A stretch of DNA of 64,000 nucleotides from RH-AL1 sp965277355 (GCA_965277355.1 CBDICN010000001.1:992001-1056000), one strand, 5' to 3'. Positions 1-12,716 are shown, counted from the stretch's first letter. The notes: a model not told the origin generated them from the letters alone. Translations and numbers: made by a program.

Positions 1-106
1 CCGGTCCCGGCTGGGACGCTTGCCGTGTCGCTGGGAATAGGGGCGCGCGTACACGAGCACGCGCGAGCGCGGAGCCACTGCGGCTCCGCGACACCGGTTC
101 GTCGGT
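1..106. other. rpoB-rpoC intergenic segment
   Basis: This is the spacer downstream of rpoB on the minus strand; rpoC would be expected just outside the window. It holds a perfect 8-bp stem with a 5-base loop at 69-89 (GCGGAGCC / GGCTCCGC) but no T-tract, so it is more likely a processing or pausing structure than a terminator. No coding region is seen in it. Confidence 0.5.
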
Positions 107-4243
<4,137 letters not shown>

Positions 4244-4387
4244 GGTGCTCCTCGCAGGCATTAGCGGCGATCCCGCGGCGGGACCCGGCCGCGCGCCCCT
4301 CGGGTGGGACGCAAGAAAATCGAGGCGTCGACCGGGACGGTGGGTCCCGGAGCGGCTTGTCTTTCAACGGAGCCGTAGACGCATAAG

Positions 4388-4411
4388 CCGAAAGGCCGCC
4401 AGGCCTTCCGG
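4388..4411. other. Stem-loop in the rplL-rpoB spacer
   Basis: An inverted repeat CCGAAAGGCC / GGCCTTCCGG pairs over 9 of 10 positions around a GCCA loop, midway between rplL and rpoB. A structure here is typical of the partial terminator or RNase-processing site that sets the ratio of L7/L12 to RNA polymerase in other bacteria. No T-run follows, so processing or pausing is the more cautious reading. Confidence 0.4.
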
Positions 4412-4487
4412 TTGGGCAGTCATGGCGCGGATCGAGTTCCGTGCCTTATTGTCGTTGGGATGGGGCTCAGCGCCAAAAGGGCCGCTC

Positions 4488-4871
<384 letters not shown>

Positions 4872-4934
4872 GGGGCTGGTCCTTCGATTCGATGTTTGGT
4901 TCGATGGATGTCTGATCAGGATTGCAAAGCGATC

Positions 4935-5465
4935 TCAGGCCGCTTCGGCCTCCGCCTTGTCCTTGTCCGCGTAGGCGGCGAAGACGCGAGCAAGCTTGGC
5001 GGCCGGCGCGGTCTGGAGTTGCGCGAGTTTGGTCGCCGGAGCCTGGATGAGGCCTATGATTTTCGCCCGGAGTTCGTCGAGCGACGGCAAGGTCGCGAGC
5101 GACTTGACCGAGTCAGGGTCGAGCGCCGTCCGACCCATCGCGCCGCCGAGGATGACGAGCTTGTCGTGATCCTTGGCGAAGGCGACCGCTGCCTTCGGTG
5201 CGGCGACCGGATCGTCCGAATAGGCAATTAGCGTGGGGCCGCTCATCAGACCGGCGATAGACGCGCTCGGCGTCCCTTCTATTGCAATCTTGACGACACG
5301 GTTTTTGGCGACCTGCACCTTCGCACCGGCGTTGCGCATCTGCTTCCGCAGATTTTGCATCTGGGCCACGGTCAGGCCGGAGTAGTGCGCCACCACCACG
5401 ACAGAAGTCGTCTTGAAGACTTCGTTCAAAGAGGCGACGGCTTGTTTCTTTTCCGCTCTGTCCAC
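4935..5465 (-). CDS. rplJ: 50S ribosomal protein L10
   Basis: Encodes L10 (176 aa), the stalk base that anchors L7/L12 dimers. The protein starts VDRAEKKQAVASLNEVF and shows the family pattern VVVVAHYSGLTVAQMQNLR followed by AKVQVAKNRVVKIA. A GTG at 5465 is chosen because AGGAG lies just upstream and the length then fits the family; in-frame sequence up to 5618 would add about 51 residues without L10 character. The Shine-Dalgarno is part of a duplicated, self-complementary 10-mer (see separate entry), which suggests translational control of this start. Confidence 0.95.
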   Translation of the reverse strand: MDRAEKKQAVASLNEVFKTTSVVVVAHYSGLTVAQMQNLRKQMRNAGAKVQVAKNRVVKIAIEGTPSASIAGLMSGPTLIAYSDDPVAAPKAAVAFAKDHDKLVILGGAMGRTALDPDSVKSLATLPSLDELRAKIIGLIQAPATKLAQLQTAPAAKLARVFAAYADKDKAEAEAA

Positions 5466-5471
5466 AGTTGG

Positions 5472-5496
5472 TCTCCTGGAGAATACTCTCCTGGAG
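5472..5496 (-). promoter_or_regulatory. Duplicated self-pairing Shine-Dalgarno before rplJ
   Basis: Read on the minus strand, CTCCAGGAGA occurs twice, separated by 5 bases, and the second copy supplies the ribosome binding site of rplJ. CTCCAGGAG is its own reverse complement except for the central base, so the two copies can form an 8-bp stem with one A-A mismatch and a 6-base loop. That fold would hide the ribosome binding site. The repeat is seen directly; the regulatory role is inferred. Confidence 0.5.
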
Positions 5497-5994
5497 CGGG
5501 TCGAAGCGACCCGCCGGTTGCAGGAGCCGTCCTCGGTTGGACCACCGTGGTGGATCGAGGCGGCGCGGACCTGTCCCCAGCCCGGCGCAAAGCCGTGCCG
5601 GCAGAGGGATCGAACCAAAATCGGCGAGCCGCGGTGTAAGCCGACGGCTCAGAAATCCGGCTTTCCCCATCTATGCTGGCTTCCGACGATCGACCGGTGG
5701 AACCGGACCGATCAAATGGAAATTAAGCGATCGAACAGCGAAGCACCCGAGCGCGCCGGCAGTCTAGGACAGGACATGGCTGAGGTTGGGCTTAGGGAAA
5801 CCCCAGCCCCTCAACCATTCCAATCTCGTCACGACGCAGGATGTCGTATGAGGCTGTGAAGCAACGAGATATCTCTTGTGGGTTGTCCGGACCGGCTCCG
5901 AGCCAGATCCGAAAAGCCTATCTATCTGCTCAAATAGCGCTTGCCAAGCGCAAAATAGTCGTTTCGCACCTTTTCGTGCAGGCACGAGATCTCG
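5497..5994 (-). promoter_or_regulatory. rplA-rplJ spacer, probable L10 leader and promoter region
   Basis: About 500 bases between rplA and rplJ carry no convincing gene. The position matches the place where many bacteria have an L10 autoregulatory leader and a promoter for rplJL-rpoBC. A long imperfect hairpin lies at 5784-5816 (GGTTG...CAACC ends, GGG-AAA-CCC tip) and a 12-base palindrome CCACCGTGGTGG near 5541. I cannot assign the L10/L12 binding site by eye. Confidence 0.35.
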
Positions 5995-6702
5995 TCAGGC
6001 CGGAGGCCCGGCGGCTACAGACGAAGGATCGACCTTCACGCCCGGACCCATCGTCGATGAAATCGCAACGCGCTGGATGTAGGTTCCCTTTGCGCCCTGC
6101 GGCCTGGCCTTGGCGACGGCATCGACAAACGCGGCGATGTTCTGAACCAACTGGTCGTCACCGAACGAAGCCTTGCCGACACTGCCCTGAATGATGCCGG
6201 CCTTCTCGACGCGGAACTCGACTGCGCCGCCCTTCGATGCCTTCACGGCGCCGGCGACATCCACCGTCACGGTGCCGACCTTCGGGTTTGGCATCATGCC
6301 TCGTGGGCCGAGCACCTTACCGAGGCGACCGACAAGCGGCATCATGTCCGGCGTGGCGATGCAGCGATCGAAATCGATCGTGCCGCCCTGCACGATGGCG
6401 ACGAGGTCCTCAGCGCCGACCACATCGGCGCCGGCGGCTTGCGCCTCATCAGCCTTCGCGCCGCGGGCGAACACGGCGACCCGGAGGGTGCGCCCAGTGC
6501 CGTTCGGCAGATTGACTACGCCGCGGACCATCTGGTCGGCATGCTTGGGGTCGACGCCGAGGTTCATGGCGATCTCGACGGTTTCGTCGAACTTGGCACT
6601 GGCGCGCTCCTTCACCATCTTTACTGCCTGGTCGACGGGGTAGAGCCTGATGCGGTCGACGCCCTCGCGGGCCTGCACAACTCTCTTTGCAACATGTGCC
6701 AT
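5995..6702 (-). CDS. rplA: 50S ribosomal protein L1
   Basis: Encodes L1 (235 aa), the mobile L1-stalk protein that binds 23S rRNA and helps release tRNA from the E site; in many bacteria it also represses its own rplKA message. The hallmark MMPNPKVGTVT is present, with GRLGKVLGPRG just before it and AVKASKGGAVEFRVEK after. The open frame runs to 6780, but the ATG at 6702 gives the normal N-terminus (MAHVAKRVVQ) and starts 2 bases after the rplK stop, so the two genes are translationally coupled. Confidence 0.97.
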   Translation of the reverse strand: MAHVAKRVVQAREGVDRIRLYPVDQAVKMVKERASAKFDETVEIAMNLGVDPKHADQMVRGVVNLPNGTGRTLRVAVFARGAKADEAQAAGADVVGAEDLVAIVQGGTIDFDRCIATPDMMPLVGRLGKVLGPRGMMPNPKVGTVTVDVAGAVKASKGGAVEFRVEKAGIIQGSVGKASFGDDQLVQNIAAFVDAVAKARPQGAKGTYIQRVAISSTMGPGVKVDPSSVAAGPPA

Positions 6703-6704
6703 GA

Positions 6705-7136
6705 CTACCCCACCACCTCGAGGCCCATCGAACGGGCCGAACCCTCGATCATCGCGCTGGCCGCCTCGACCGTCGCGCAATTGAGATCAGGCATTTTCTT
6801 CGACGCGATCTCGGCGATCTGCGCCTTGGTGATCTTGCCGACGAAGGTGCCTTTCCCGACCGTGGCCGAGCCGGACTTGATTCCAGAAGCCTGCTTCAGG
6901 AAATACGACACCGGCGGCTGCTTCATCTCGAAGGTGAAGGAGCGGTCCTGGTAGGCGGTAATGATGACGGGGATCGGCATCCCCTTCTCCAACTGCTGGG
7001 TCTTCGCGTTGAAGGCCTTGCAGAATTCCATGATGTTGAGGCCGCGTTGACCGAGCGCGGGACCGATCGGCGGCGACGGGTTCGCGGAGCCGGCCGGAAC
7101 CTGCAGCTTGATGTATCCTGTCACTTTCTTCGCCAT
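6705..7136 (-). CDS. rplK: 50S ribosomal protein L11
   Basis: Encodes L11 (143 aa), the 23S rRNA-binding protein of the GTPase-associated centre, needed for RelA-type ribosome sensing where present. The N-terminal domain shows GYIKLQVPAGSANPSPPIG and GPALGQRGLNIMEFCKAFN, and the C-terminal RNA-binding domain IAEIASKKMPDLNC. It forms the rplKA pair with rplA. Length is typical. Confidence 0.97.
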   Translation of the reverse strand: MAKKVTGYIKLQVPAGSANPSPPIGPALGQRGLNIMEFCKAFNAKTQQLEKGMPIPVIITAYQDRSFTFEMKQPPVSYFLKQASGIKSGSATVGKGTFVGKITKAQIAEIASKKMPDLNCATVEAASAMIEGSARSMGLEVVG

Positions 7137-7224
7137 GACCTACTCCTTCGATCGTGGTGCGACGCTGGCTCGTCTCCCACGGGGGCTCTTGCTTTTCCTC
7201 CTCCCGCTTACGGCAGAAGCAAAC

Positions 7225-7758
7225 TTAAACCACTTTCTCGACCTGACCGAACTCGAGTTCAACCGGAGTGGCGCGGCCGAAGATCGACACCGCAACCTTG
7301 ACGCGCGAGCGGCTCTCGTCGACCTCCTCGATCGTGCCGTTGAACGACGCGAACGGACCGTCGGCGACACGCACGTTCTCGCCGACTTCAAACGAGATCG
7401 ACGACTTCGGCCGTTCGACCCCGTCGGCAACCTGGCCTTTGATACGGTCGGCCTCGGCATCCGAGATCGGGACGGGCTTCTTGTCGGCGCCGAGGAAGCC
7501 GGTGACCTTCGGCGTGTTCTTGATCAGATGGTAAATGTCGTCGGACAGATCACACCTCACAAGCACATAGCCCGGGAAGAACTTGCGCTCGGCGTTGATC
7601 TTGCGACCCTTGCGAACTTCGACGACGTTCTCGGTCGGCACGAGGATCTCGTCGAACTTTTCGACTAGGCCACGCTGCGCCGCCTGCTCGCGGATCGAAG
7701 CGGCGACCTTCTTCTCGAAATTCGAGTGCGCGTGAACGATGTACCAGCGCTTATCCAT
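7225..7758 (-). CDS. nusG: Transcription termination/antitermination protein NusG
   Basis: Encodes NusG (177 aa), which binds the RNA polymerase clamp to raise processivity and links it to Rho or to ribosomal S10. The NGN domain begins with KRWYIVHAHSNFEKKVA and includes KFFPGYVLVRCDL; the KOW domain is at the C-terminus with GENVRVADGPFASFNGTIEE. It lies between secE and rplK in the conserved order. Confidence 0.97.
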   Translation of the reverse strand: MDKRWYIVHAHSNFEKKVAASIREQAAQRGLVEKFDEILVPTENVVEVRKGRKINAERKFFPGYVLVRCDLSDDIYHLIKNTPKVTGFLGADKKPVPISDAEADRIKGQVADGVERPKSSISFEVGENVRVADGPFASFNGTIEEVDESRSRVKVAVSIFGRATPVELEFGQVEKVV

Positions 7759-7811
7759 GTCGTCGGAAGTCCAAGTCTCGAAAGTTCAAGTGGAGGAAGT
7801 GCAATGCTGGC

Positions 7812-8006
7812 TCAGCGACCGATGCCGAGGATGAAGGTGATCGCGAGATGGATCGCCTGATCGACGCCGAACAAAAACAAGCTCGCGAAGATGCACATGA
7901 CGATCACGAGGCCGGTCGTGATCAGGGTCTCGCGTCGGTTGGGCCACGTCACCTTGCTCGCCTCCTGGCGAACCTCCTGCATGAACTGAAACGGATTGGT
8001 GGCCAT
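7812..8006 (-). CDS. secE: Preprotein translocase subunit SecE
   Basis: Encodes the small single-membrane-span subunit (64 aa) that clamps SecY in the Sec channel. The typical motif QEVRQEASKVTWPNRRET precedes one hydrophobic segment (about residues 34-57). The open frame extends to 8090, but ATG 8006 gives the family length and a standard start (MATNPFQFMQ). Its upstream neighbour is not the usual tuf and tRNA-Trp. Confidence 0.93.
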   Translation of the reverse strand: MATNPFQFMQEVRQEASKVTWPNRRETLITTGLVIVMCIFASLFLFGVDQAIHLAITFILGIGR

Positions 8007-8065
8007 ATGCCCGGTCTTTGCGAGGTCGCGTCGGAAGGGATCGTCTGCCCGCGAACCAAAAGAAG

Positions 8066-8095
8066 GTGGCGCGGGACCGCTCGGTCCCACGCCAC
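8066..8095 (-). terminator. Hairpin terminator upstream of secE
   Basis: GTGGCGCGGGACCG-CT-CGGTCCCACGCCAC forms a 13-bp stem with one mismatch. On the minus strand it is followed by CTTCTTTTGG, a short T-rich run, so it could end transcription of the small membrane-protein gene before secE. The stem is clear; the direction and strength are inferred. Confidence 0.55.
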
Positions 8096-8156
8096 GAAGT
8101 CTTACTTAGAGATAGAAGCGCCCGCATGCAAGCGGACGCTGCGTCAAGCTTGGCCG

Positions 8157-8387
8157 TCAAGCTTCGGCGGGTGCGCCTTCGCCCTGCTGTATCACGCTCG
8201 AGGCCATGACGAGACCGGCGCCGGCACCGGCGATCGAGGCCGCCGCCATCACCCAAAGGAAGCGGCTGAACGCAGAACCCTCTCCGCTGAAGCCGAGGAC
8301 CTGAAGCGCCCAGGCCATGCCGACGCACATACTCATGTAACCGATCAGGCGCAGCAGACCTCTGCCGCCAGCGTTCGCATTGTTCAT
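8157..8387 (-). CDS. Small two-span membrane protein of unknown function
   Basis: A 76-aa protein with two hydrophobic segments (about residues 12-33 and 44-63), glycine-rich between and with an acidic tail ending APAEA. The ATG at 8387 is preferred; a GTG at 8405 in the same frame would add six residues, and GGAG lies 12 bases before the ATG. It reads toward secE but a hairpin separates them. I do not recognise the family. Codon use resembles neighbouring genes, so it is likely real. Confidence 0.55.
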   Translation of the reverse strand: MNNANAGGRGLLRLIGYMSMCVGMAWALQVLGFSGEGSAFSRFLWVMAAASIAGAGAGLVMASSVIQQGEGAPAEA

Positions 8388-8581
8388 GTAACCCCCGTCT
8401 CCCACTGTAGGGGAAACGATCGATCTTACAAGAAAGCTCCCGCGATTACCGGCAATTGATCAGATGTGGTGAATAAATCACGCTTGCAGTTGCGGGCATG
8501 GTCTCAGCGTAGCGGACAATGAACCTTGGCGAACGAGGCTTGGCGATGGATAAGCATGCCTGTCCGATCGGAGGCGAGCGC

Positions 8582-9040
8582 ATGAAACCCCTGGCACTCT
8601 TCATCGACGGGTGCGCCGCCAACCGCTTCGCGCTCGTCAACCTCGACCCGTTCCGCGCGATCGCAGGCAGTGGGGTCGGCCTGGCGCTCACCCCCGCGCT
8701 CGAAGCCGAGTACAGGGCCGCGCTCGACCATCTCTTCGTTCCGTCCTACGTGAAGGCGCTTCTCCGCAAGCTGATAGAAGGATGCGAGCCGATCCCGGCC
8801 GATATCGCCGAACACCTGCCGCTTTCGGCCGATGCCCAGCTCGCCGCCTTGGCGAGGACGGCGCTCGTCGTCACCGATGACGGCAAGTTGTACCGCCGCT
8901 GGATCGGCGAGTCCGCCGGTCTGATCGCCTGGCCGACGGTCGAGGCACACGTGAAATCGGACGGTCGTCTGCTCGATCTACTGCTTGAGCATGCCGCCCT
9001 CCTGCCGGCGTCCGGACAACCGGCGAGCGGCGCTCGCTAG
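8582..9040 (+). CDS. Hypothetical protein, possibly PIN-like
   Basis: A 152-aa soluble protein starting at ATG 8582, which is preceded by GGAGG at good spacing; the frame remains open upstream to 8519. The pattern LALFIDGCAANRF at the N-terminus and LVVTDDGKLYRRW in the second half recall the acidic strand ends of PIN nucleases, but I cannot find a full set of PIN acidic residues, so this is only a suggestion. Its stop codon overlaps that of the convergent chemoreceptor gene. Confidence 0.6.
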   Translation: MKPLALFIDGCAANRFALVNLDPFRAIAGSGVGLALTPALEAEYRAALDHLFVPSYVKALLRKLIEGCEPIPADIAEHLPLSADAQLAALARTALVVTDDGKLYRRWIGESAGLIAWPTVEAHVKSDGRLLDLLLEHAALLPASGQPASGAR

Positions 9041-10434
9041 TCGCGGCCCGCGTTCCCCGCGAGCACCTTCGCCGGTAAGAAGTTCGCAAGGGGCTGCACG
9101 GAGGCCTCGCGTTCGCGCGTCCACACGAACAAGGCTTCGGAGGCACCGTCCAGGGTACGCGTCTGACTGGCGAGTTCCTCCGAGAGGGTAAGGATCGAGA
9201 GCGCGGTGTCCCGCGTCCGGCCGATCCTCGCCGAAACGGTGGCGAGAGCCGCGGTCATCGTGGCGGCGCTCGCGCCGGCGGTATGGGCAATGTCGTCGGA
9301 GGCCGCCATCTGCTTGTGGACCGCTACCGCCAACCGTCGCGAGATGTCGGCGACGTTGTCGATCTGACAACCGGCGCCTTCCATGCGGCCCACGCTGTCT
9401 TCCGTGTTCGCCTGGATCGCGGCAATAAGCTCGGCGATCTGCAAGGTCGCCGCCGAGGTCTGCGTCGCCAGTCCTTTGACTTCCTGCGCGACAACGGCGA
9501 AGCCGCGTCCCGTCTCGCCGGCGCGCGCCGCCTCGATTGCCGCGTTCAAGGCGAGCAGATTAGTCTGGCGGGCGACGTCGGCGACGACGTCCACGACGGT
9601 TCCGATGCGCTGCACCGCCGAGGATAACGTCGCGATGGTCTCGTTGGCTCTCCGCATCTGCTCGGCCGCCGCGGTGGCCTCGGCGGCGCTCAACGCCGAC
9701 TCACGCTCGAGATCCTCGATCGCCGAGGACAGCGTCTCCGTCGCCTGGGCCGCTCTCGCGATGTGGGTGGCCGTCGAGTGAGAGGCGTTGCTGGCGCGCG
9801 TTGCCTCCTCGTCGACGCCGTCGAATACGGTCTGCAGCTCTTGCGACGTCTCGCGCAGGGAAGCCGCACCGCGCGACACCGATCGCCTAACTTCATTGGT
9901 AGCGCGTTCGAAGACTTCGAGCGCGTTGGTCAATTGCTTGCCGGTGTCGCGCGCCTTGCGCATCTTGTGCGTGTAGTGGTGATACATTGCGATCGAGCTG
10001 TCGTAGAGCAGCACGCGCTTGCCGACGTCTATTACGCGCGCCGCTTTTCGACCAGAGAAGCGGTGGCGTCGCGCCGCAAGTTCGCTCAGGGCCGTCAAGA
10101 TCTGGCTGTTGATCGCCAGACGAACACGAAGGTCGAGGTCGGATATCCGCTCAAGGTTCGCGCGATCGATAGTCTCGCTCAACCAAGTCTCGTCGTAGGG
10201 ACGGATGAACAGATTGCCCGTGCAGCGCACGATGCTTTCCATGATGACGGGGGCGCCCGCCTCGATCGCGCTTGCTCGATGCGGAAGCAGCGCCTTGAAG
10301 CTTTGGGCAACCCGTTTCGCGATCGCGCTCATTTCCGGCGCGAGCAGGTCCCATACCGCGACCCGTTCGGCGTCGACTTCGGGCACCAACCCGTAAAACC
10401 GCATCCCGGCCTTGAATTCCGGCGCCAACGCCAC
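9037..10434 (-). CDS. Soluble methyl-accepting chemoreceptor with protoglobin-like sensor
   Basis: A 465-aa cytoplasmic transducer with no membrane span. Residues 1-170 resemble the helical globin-coupled sensor domain; residues about 180-440 are the coiled-coil signalling domain with the chemotaxis hairpin tip DVARQTNLLALNAAIEAARAG and GRGFAVVAQEVKGLA. In oxygen-sensing members a proximal haem histidine is expected near residue 95, but no histidine occurs between residues 52 and 124, so the domain may not hold haem. It is divergent from the kai operon across 279 bases and likely signals to CheA/CheW encoded elsewhere. The globin assignment is by pattern only. Confidence 0.8.
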   Translation of the reverse strand: MALAPEFKAGMRFYGLVPEVDAERVAVWDLLAPEMSAIAKRVAQSFKALLPHRASAIEAGAPVIMESIVRCTGNLFIRPYDETWLSETIDRANLERISDLDLRVRLAINSQILTALSELAARRHRFSGRKAARVIDVGKRVLLYDSSIAMYHHYTHKMRKARDTGKQLTNALEVFERATNEVRRSVSRGAASLRETSQELQTVFDGVDEEATRASNASHSTATHIARAAQATETLSSAIEDLERESALSAAEATAAAEQMRRANETIATLSSAVQRIGTVVDVVADVARQTNLLALNAAIEAARAGETGRGFAVVAQEVKGLATQTSAATLQIAELIAAIQANTEDSVGRMEGAGCQIDNVADISRRLAVAVHKQMAASDDIAHTAGASAATMTAALATVSARIGRTRDTALSILTLSEELASQTRTLDGASEALFVWTREREASVQPLANFLPAKVLAGNAGRD

Positions 10435-10713
10435 TTGGTTTCTCGCAAAAGAACAATGTCCAGGCGAATGCTACCCTGCCGGTTCCTTAGGAGTCGTTAC
10501 GCTCGCCCCTGCGCGGCCGATCAGGACCTCGCTGCTGACCGCCAGACGCCTCCGGATATCGAAGCCGAGCCGCCGCTCGAGTTCGACCCGATCTGTCACG
10601 ACTTTTCTCGACCGCGGCGCCTCCTAGCCCGCTACGGTCTTGCCGTGTCGAGCGCAAGACGATAGGCGGAGGGTAGGCGCCGACCGGGTGCGCAAGACGA
10701 GCGGCAAGCGCCT
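10435..10713. promoter_or_regulatory. Divergent promoter region, chemoreceptor / kaiC
   Basis: A 279-base intergenic stretch between two divergent start codons must hold promoters for both directions. I see no perfect sigma-70 pair, no clear operator repeat and no tRNA or structured RNA in it. The spacing would allow shared control of the chemoreceptor and the kai operon. Confidence 0.4.
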
Positions 10714-12396
10714 ATGACGTCCTCTCACAACGATTGTCCGACCTTACCCAAGTCGCCGACCGGCATCGCCGGCTTCGACGACATCACCTTCGGCGGCCTA
10801 CCGAGAGGGCGCCCGACCTTGGTGTGCGGCGCCGCTGGCTGCGGCAAGACCCTGTTCGCCACCACGTTCCTCGTCAACGGCGCCACGCGATACGGCGAGC
10901 CGGGCCTATTCATGAGTTTCGAGGAAAGGCCCGAGGACCTCGTCGCCAACGTCGCCTCGCTCGGCTACGATCTCGACAAGCTCGTCGCAGCCGAGAAGAT
11001 CGCGATCGACCATGTGCGCGTCGAGCGCGGCGAGATCGAGGAAAGCGGCGAGTACGACCTCGAGGGCCTCTTCATCCGTCTCGGCTTCGCCGTCGACAGC
11101 ATCGGCGCAAAGCGTGTCGTGCTCGATACGATAGAGACGCTGTTCGCCGGGCTCGACGATGCCGCCGTGCTGAGGTCGGAATTGCGCCGCCTGTTCAGCT
11201 GGCTGCGCGACCACGGGCTGACAACGCTGATCACCGGCGAGCGCGGCGAGGGTCAGCTGACGCGCCAGGGACTGGAAGAGTACGTCTCCGACTGCGTCAT
11301 CCTGCTCGACAACCGGGTTAGCGACCAGATCTCCACCCGGCGTCTGCGGGTCGTCAAATACCGAGGCTCGGCGCACGGCACCAACGAATATCCCTTCCTG
11401 GTCGACGCTCAGGGCATAAGCGTCCTGCCCGTCACCTCGGCCGATCTCTCGCATTCGGCGTCGGAGGAGGTCGTCCCGACGGGGATCTCCGGACTTGACG
11501 CGATGCTTGCAAGGAAAGGCTTCTTCAAAGGGTCGAGCATCCTCGTCTCAGGCGCCTCGGGAACGGGCAAGACGACGGTCGCCGCCTGCATGCTGGAGGC
11601 GGCCTGCAAGCGCGGTGAGCGCTGCCTCGCCTTCCTATTCGAGGAGGGCGGCCGGCAGGTCGTGCGCAACGCGCGCTCGATCGGTCTCGACCTCCAGACG
11701 CCCATCGACGCCGGCCTGCTCCGCTTCGAGGCGGCACGTCCGACCCTGTTCGGTCTGGAGAGCCATCTCGCCCGCATGCACCGGGACCTCGACGCCTTCA
11801 ACCCGTCGCTGGTCGTCGTCGACCCGATCTCGGCCTTGCAAGGAGCAACGCACGAGTTGCAGTCGACGCTGCTGCGAATGGTCGACATGCTGAGGGGGCG
11901 CGGCGTCACGGCCGTTTTCACGAGCCTCCGCAACGAAGGCGGGGGCGCCGACGAGCTCGGGCTGTCCTCGCTGATGGACGCCTGGGTCAAGCTCGTCGAG
12001 GTGGAAGCCAATGGCGAGCGCAACCGTACGCTCTACCTCTGCAAGGCGCGCGGCATGAGCCATTCGAACCAGGTCCGCGAGTTCGTCATGTCCGAACATG
12101 GCGTGAAGGTGATCGACGCGTATGTCGGACCCGCGGGCGTTCTGACCGGAACCGCCCGCCTCATTCAGGAGGCGCGGGAGCGGGCCGCAGACCTCGGTCG
12201 ACAGCAAGACAGCGAGAGCCGCCGACGCGAGATCGAGCGCCGCAAGGGCGCGATCGAGCGCCAGATTGCCGAGCTTCACGCGAGTCTTGAGGCGGCCGGA
12301 GACGAGGAGGCGATCCTGTTCGAGGAGGAGCGCGATCTGAAAGGTGTGGCCCGGGCCGAACGGGCGGCGATCGCCAGCCGACGGGGCGCCGAATGA
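10714..12396 (+). CDS. kaiC: KaiC-type circadian clock ATPase/autokinase
   Basis: A 560-aa double-domain RecA-like ATPase of the KaiC family. CI has Walker A GAAGCGKT (39-46) and the catalytic Glu pair at 70-71; CII has Walker A GASGTGKT (280-287) and the Glu pair at 310-311. The autophosphorylation sites of cyanobacterial KaiC (Ser-Thr) align with Ser418-Ser419 here. After the usual C-terminus an extra charged helical tail (about 483-555) is predicted to form a coiled coil. In known systems KaiC cycles phosphorylation and ATP hydrolysis to time output kinases. It overlaps kaiB by ATGA, and no kaiA is seen. Confidence 0.93.
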   Translation: MTSSHNDCPTLPKSPTGIAGFDDITFGGLPRGRPTLVCGAAGCGKTLFATTFLVNGATRYGEPGLFMSFEERPEDLVANVASLGYDLDKLVAAEKIAIDHVRVERGEIEESGEYDLEGLFIRLGFAVDSIGAKRVVLDTIETLFAGLDDAAVLRSELRRLFSWLRDHGLTTLITGERGEGQLTRQGLEEYVSDCVILLDNRVSDQISTRRLRVVKYRGSAHGTNEYPFLVDAQGISVLPVTSADLSHSASEEVVPTGISGLDAMLARKGFFKGSSILVSGASGTGKTTVAACMLEAACKRGERCLAFLFEEGGRQVVRNARSIGLDLQTPIDAGLLRFEAARPTLFGLESHLARMHRDLDAFNPSLVVVDPISALQGATHELQSTLLRMVDMLRGRGVTAVFTSLRNEGGGADELGLSSLMDAWVKLVEVEANGERNRTLYLCKARGMSHSNQVREFVMSEHGVKVIDAYVGPAGVLTGTARLIQEARERAADLGRQQDSESRRREIERRKGAIERQIAELHASLEAAGDEEAILFEEERDLKGVARAERAAIASRRGAE

Positions 12397-12716
12397 GCGA
12401 GGCCGGCTCGCCGATCGACGACGGCCACTATCACATGCGCCTCTATGTGGCTGGGCACACGGCGAAGTCGCTGGCCGCCATCTCCAACCTGAAACGGGTC
12501 TGCGAGGAGCATCTCGCCGGTCGCTACGAGATCGAGGTGATCGATCTCGTCGAGAACCCGAAGCTCGCCGCCGGCGACCAAATCCTTGCGATCCCGACGT
12601 TGGTGCGCCGCTTGCCTACACCCTTGAAACGAATCATCGGGGACCTATCCGACACGGAGCGGGTTCTCGTCGGCTTGGACATTTGGCCGAAGGCAGCACT
12701 AGGTGAACGAAAATGA
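12393..12716 (+). CDS. kaiB: KaiB clock protein, copy 1 (canonical)
   Basis: A 107-aa thioredoxin-like protein of the KaiB family, which binds the KaiC CI ring after refolding. The core follows cyanobacterial KaiB closely: MRLYVAGHTAKSL, VIDLVENPKLAAGDQILAIP, and IIGDLSDTERVLVGLDIW, including the Gly-Leu-Asp of the fold-switch region. Its ATG overlaps the kaiC stop, so the two are made together. A second, less similar copy follows at once. Confidence 0.92.
   Translation: MSEAGSPIDDGHYHMRLYVAGHTAKSLAAISNLKRVCEEHLAGRYEIEVIDLVENPKLAAGDQILAIPTLVRRLPTPLKRIIGDLSDTERVLVGLDIWPKAALGERK

Noticed and set aside
8007..8160. Possible tRNA-Trp before secE
   Set aside because: No T-arm GGTTCGA pattern or paired acceptor stem on either strand; only a terminator-like hairpin is present.
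8582..9040. Firm assignment of the 152-aa protein as a PIN nuclease
   Set aside because: Only two weak acidic strand-end patterns match; the full set of catalytic acids is not seen.
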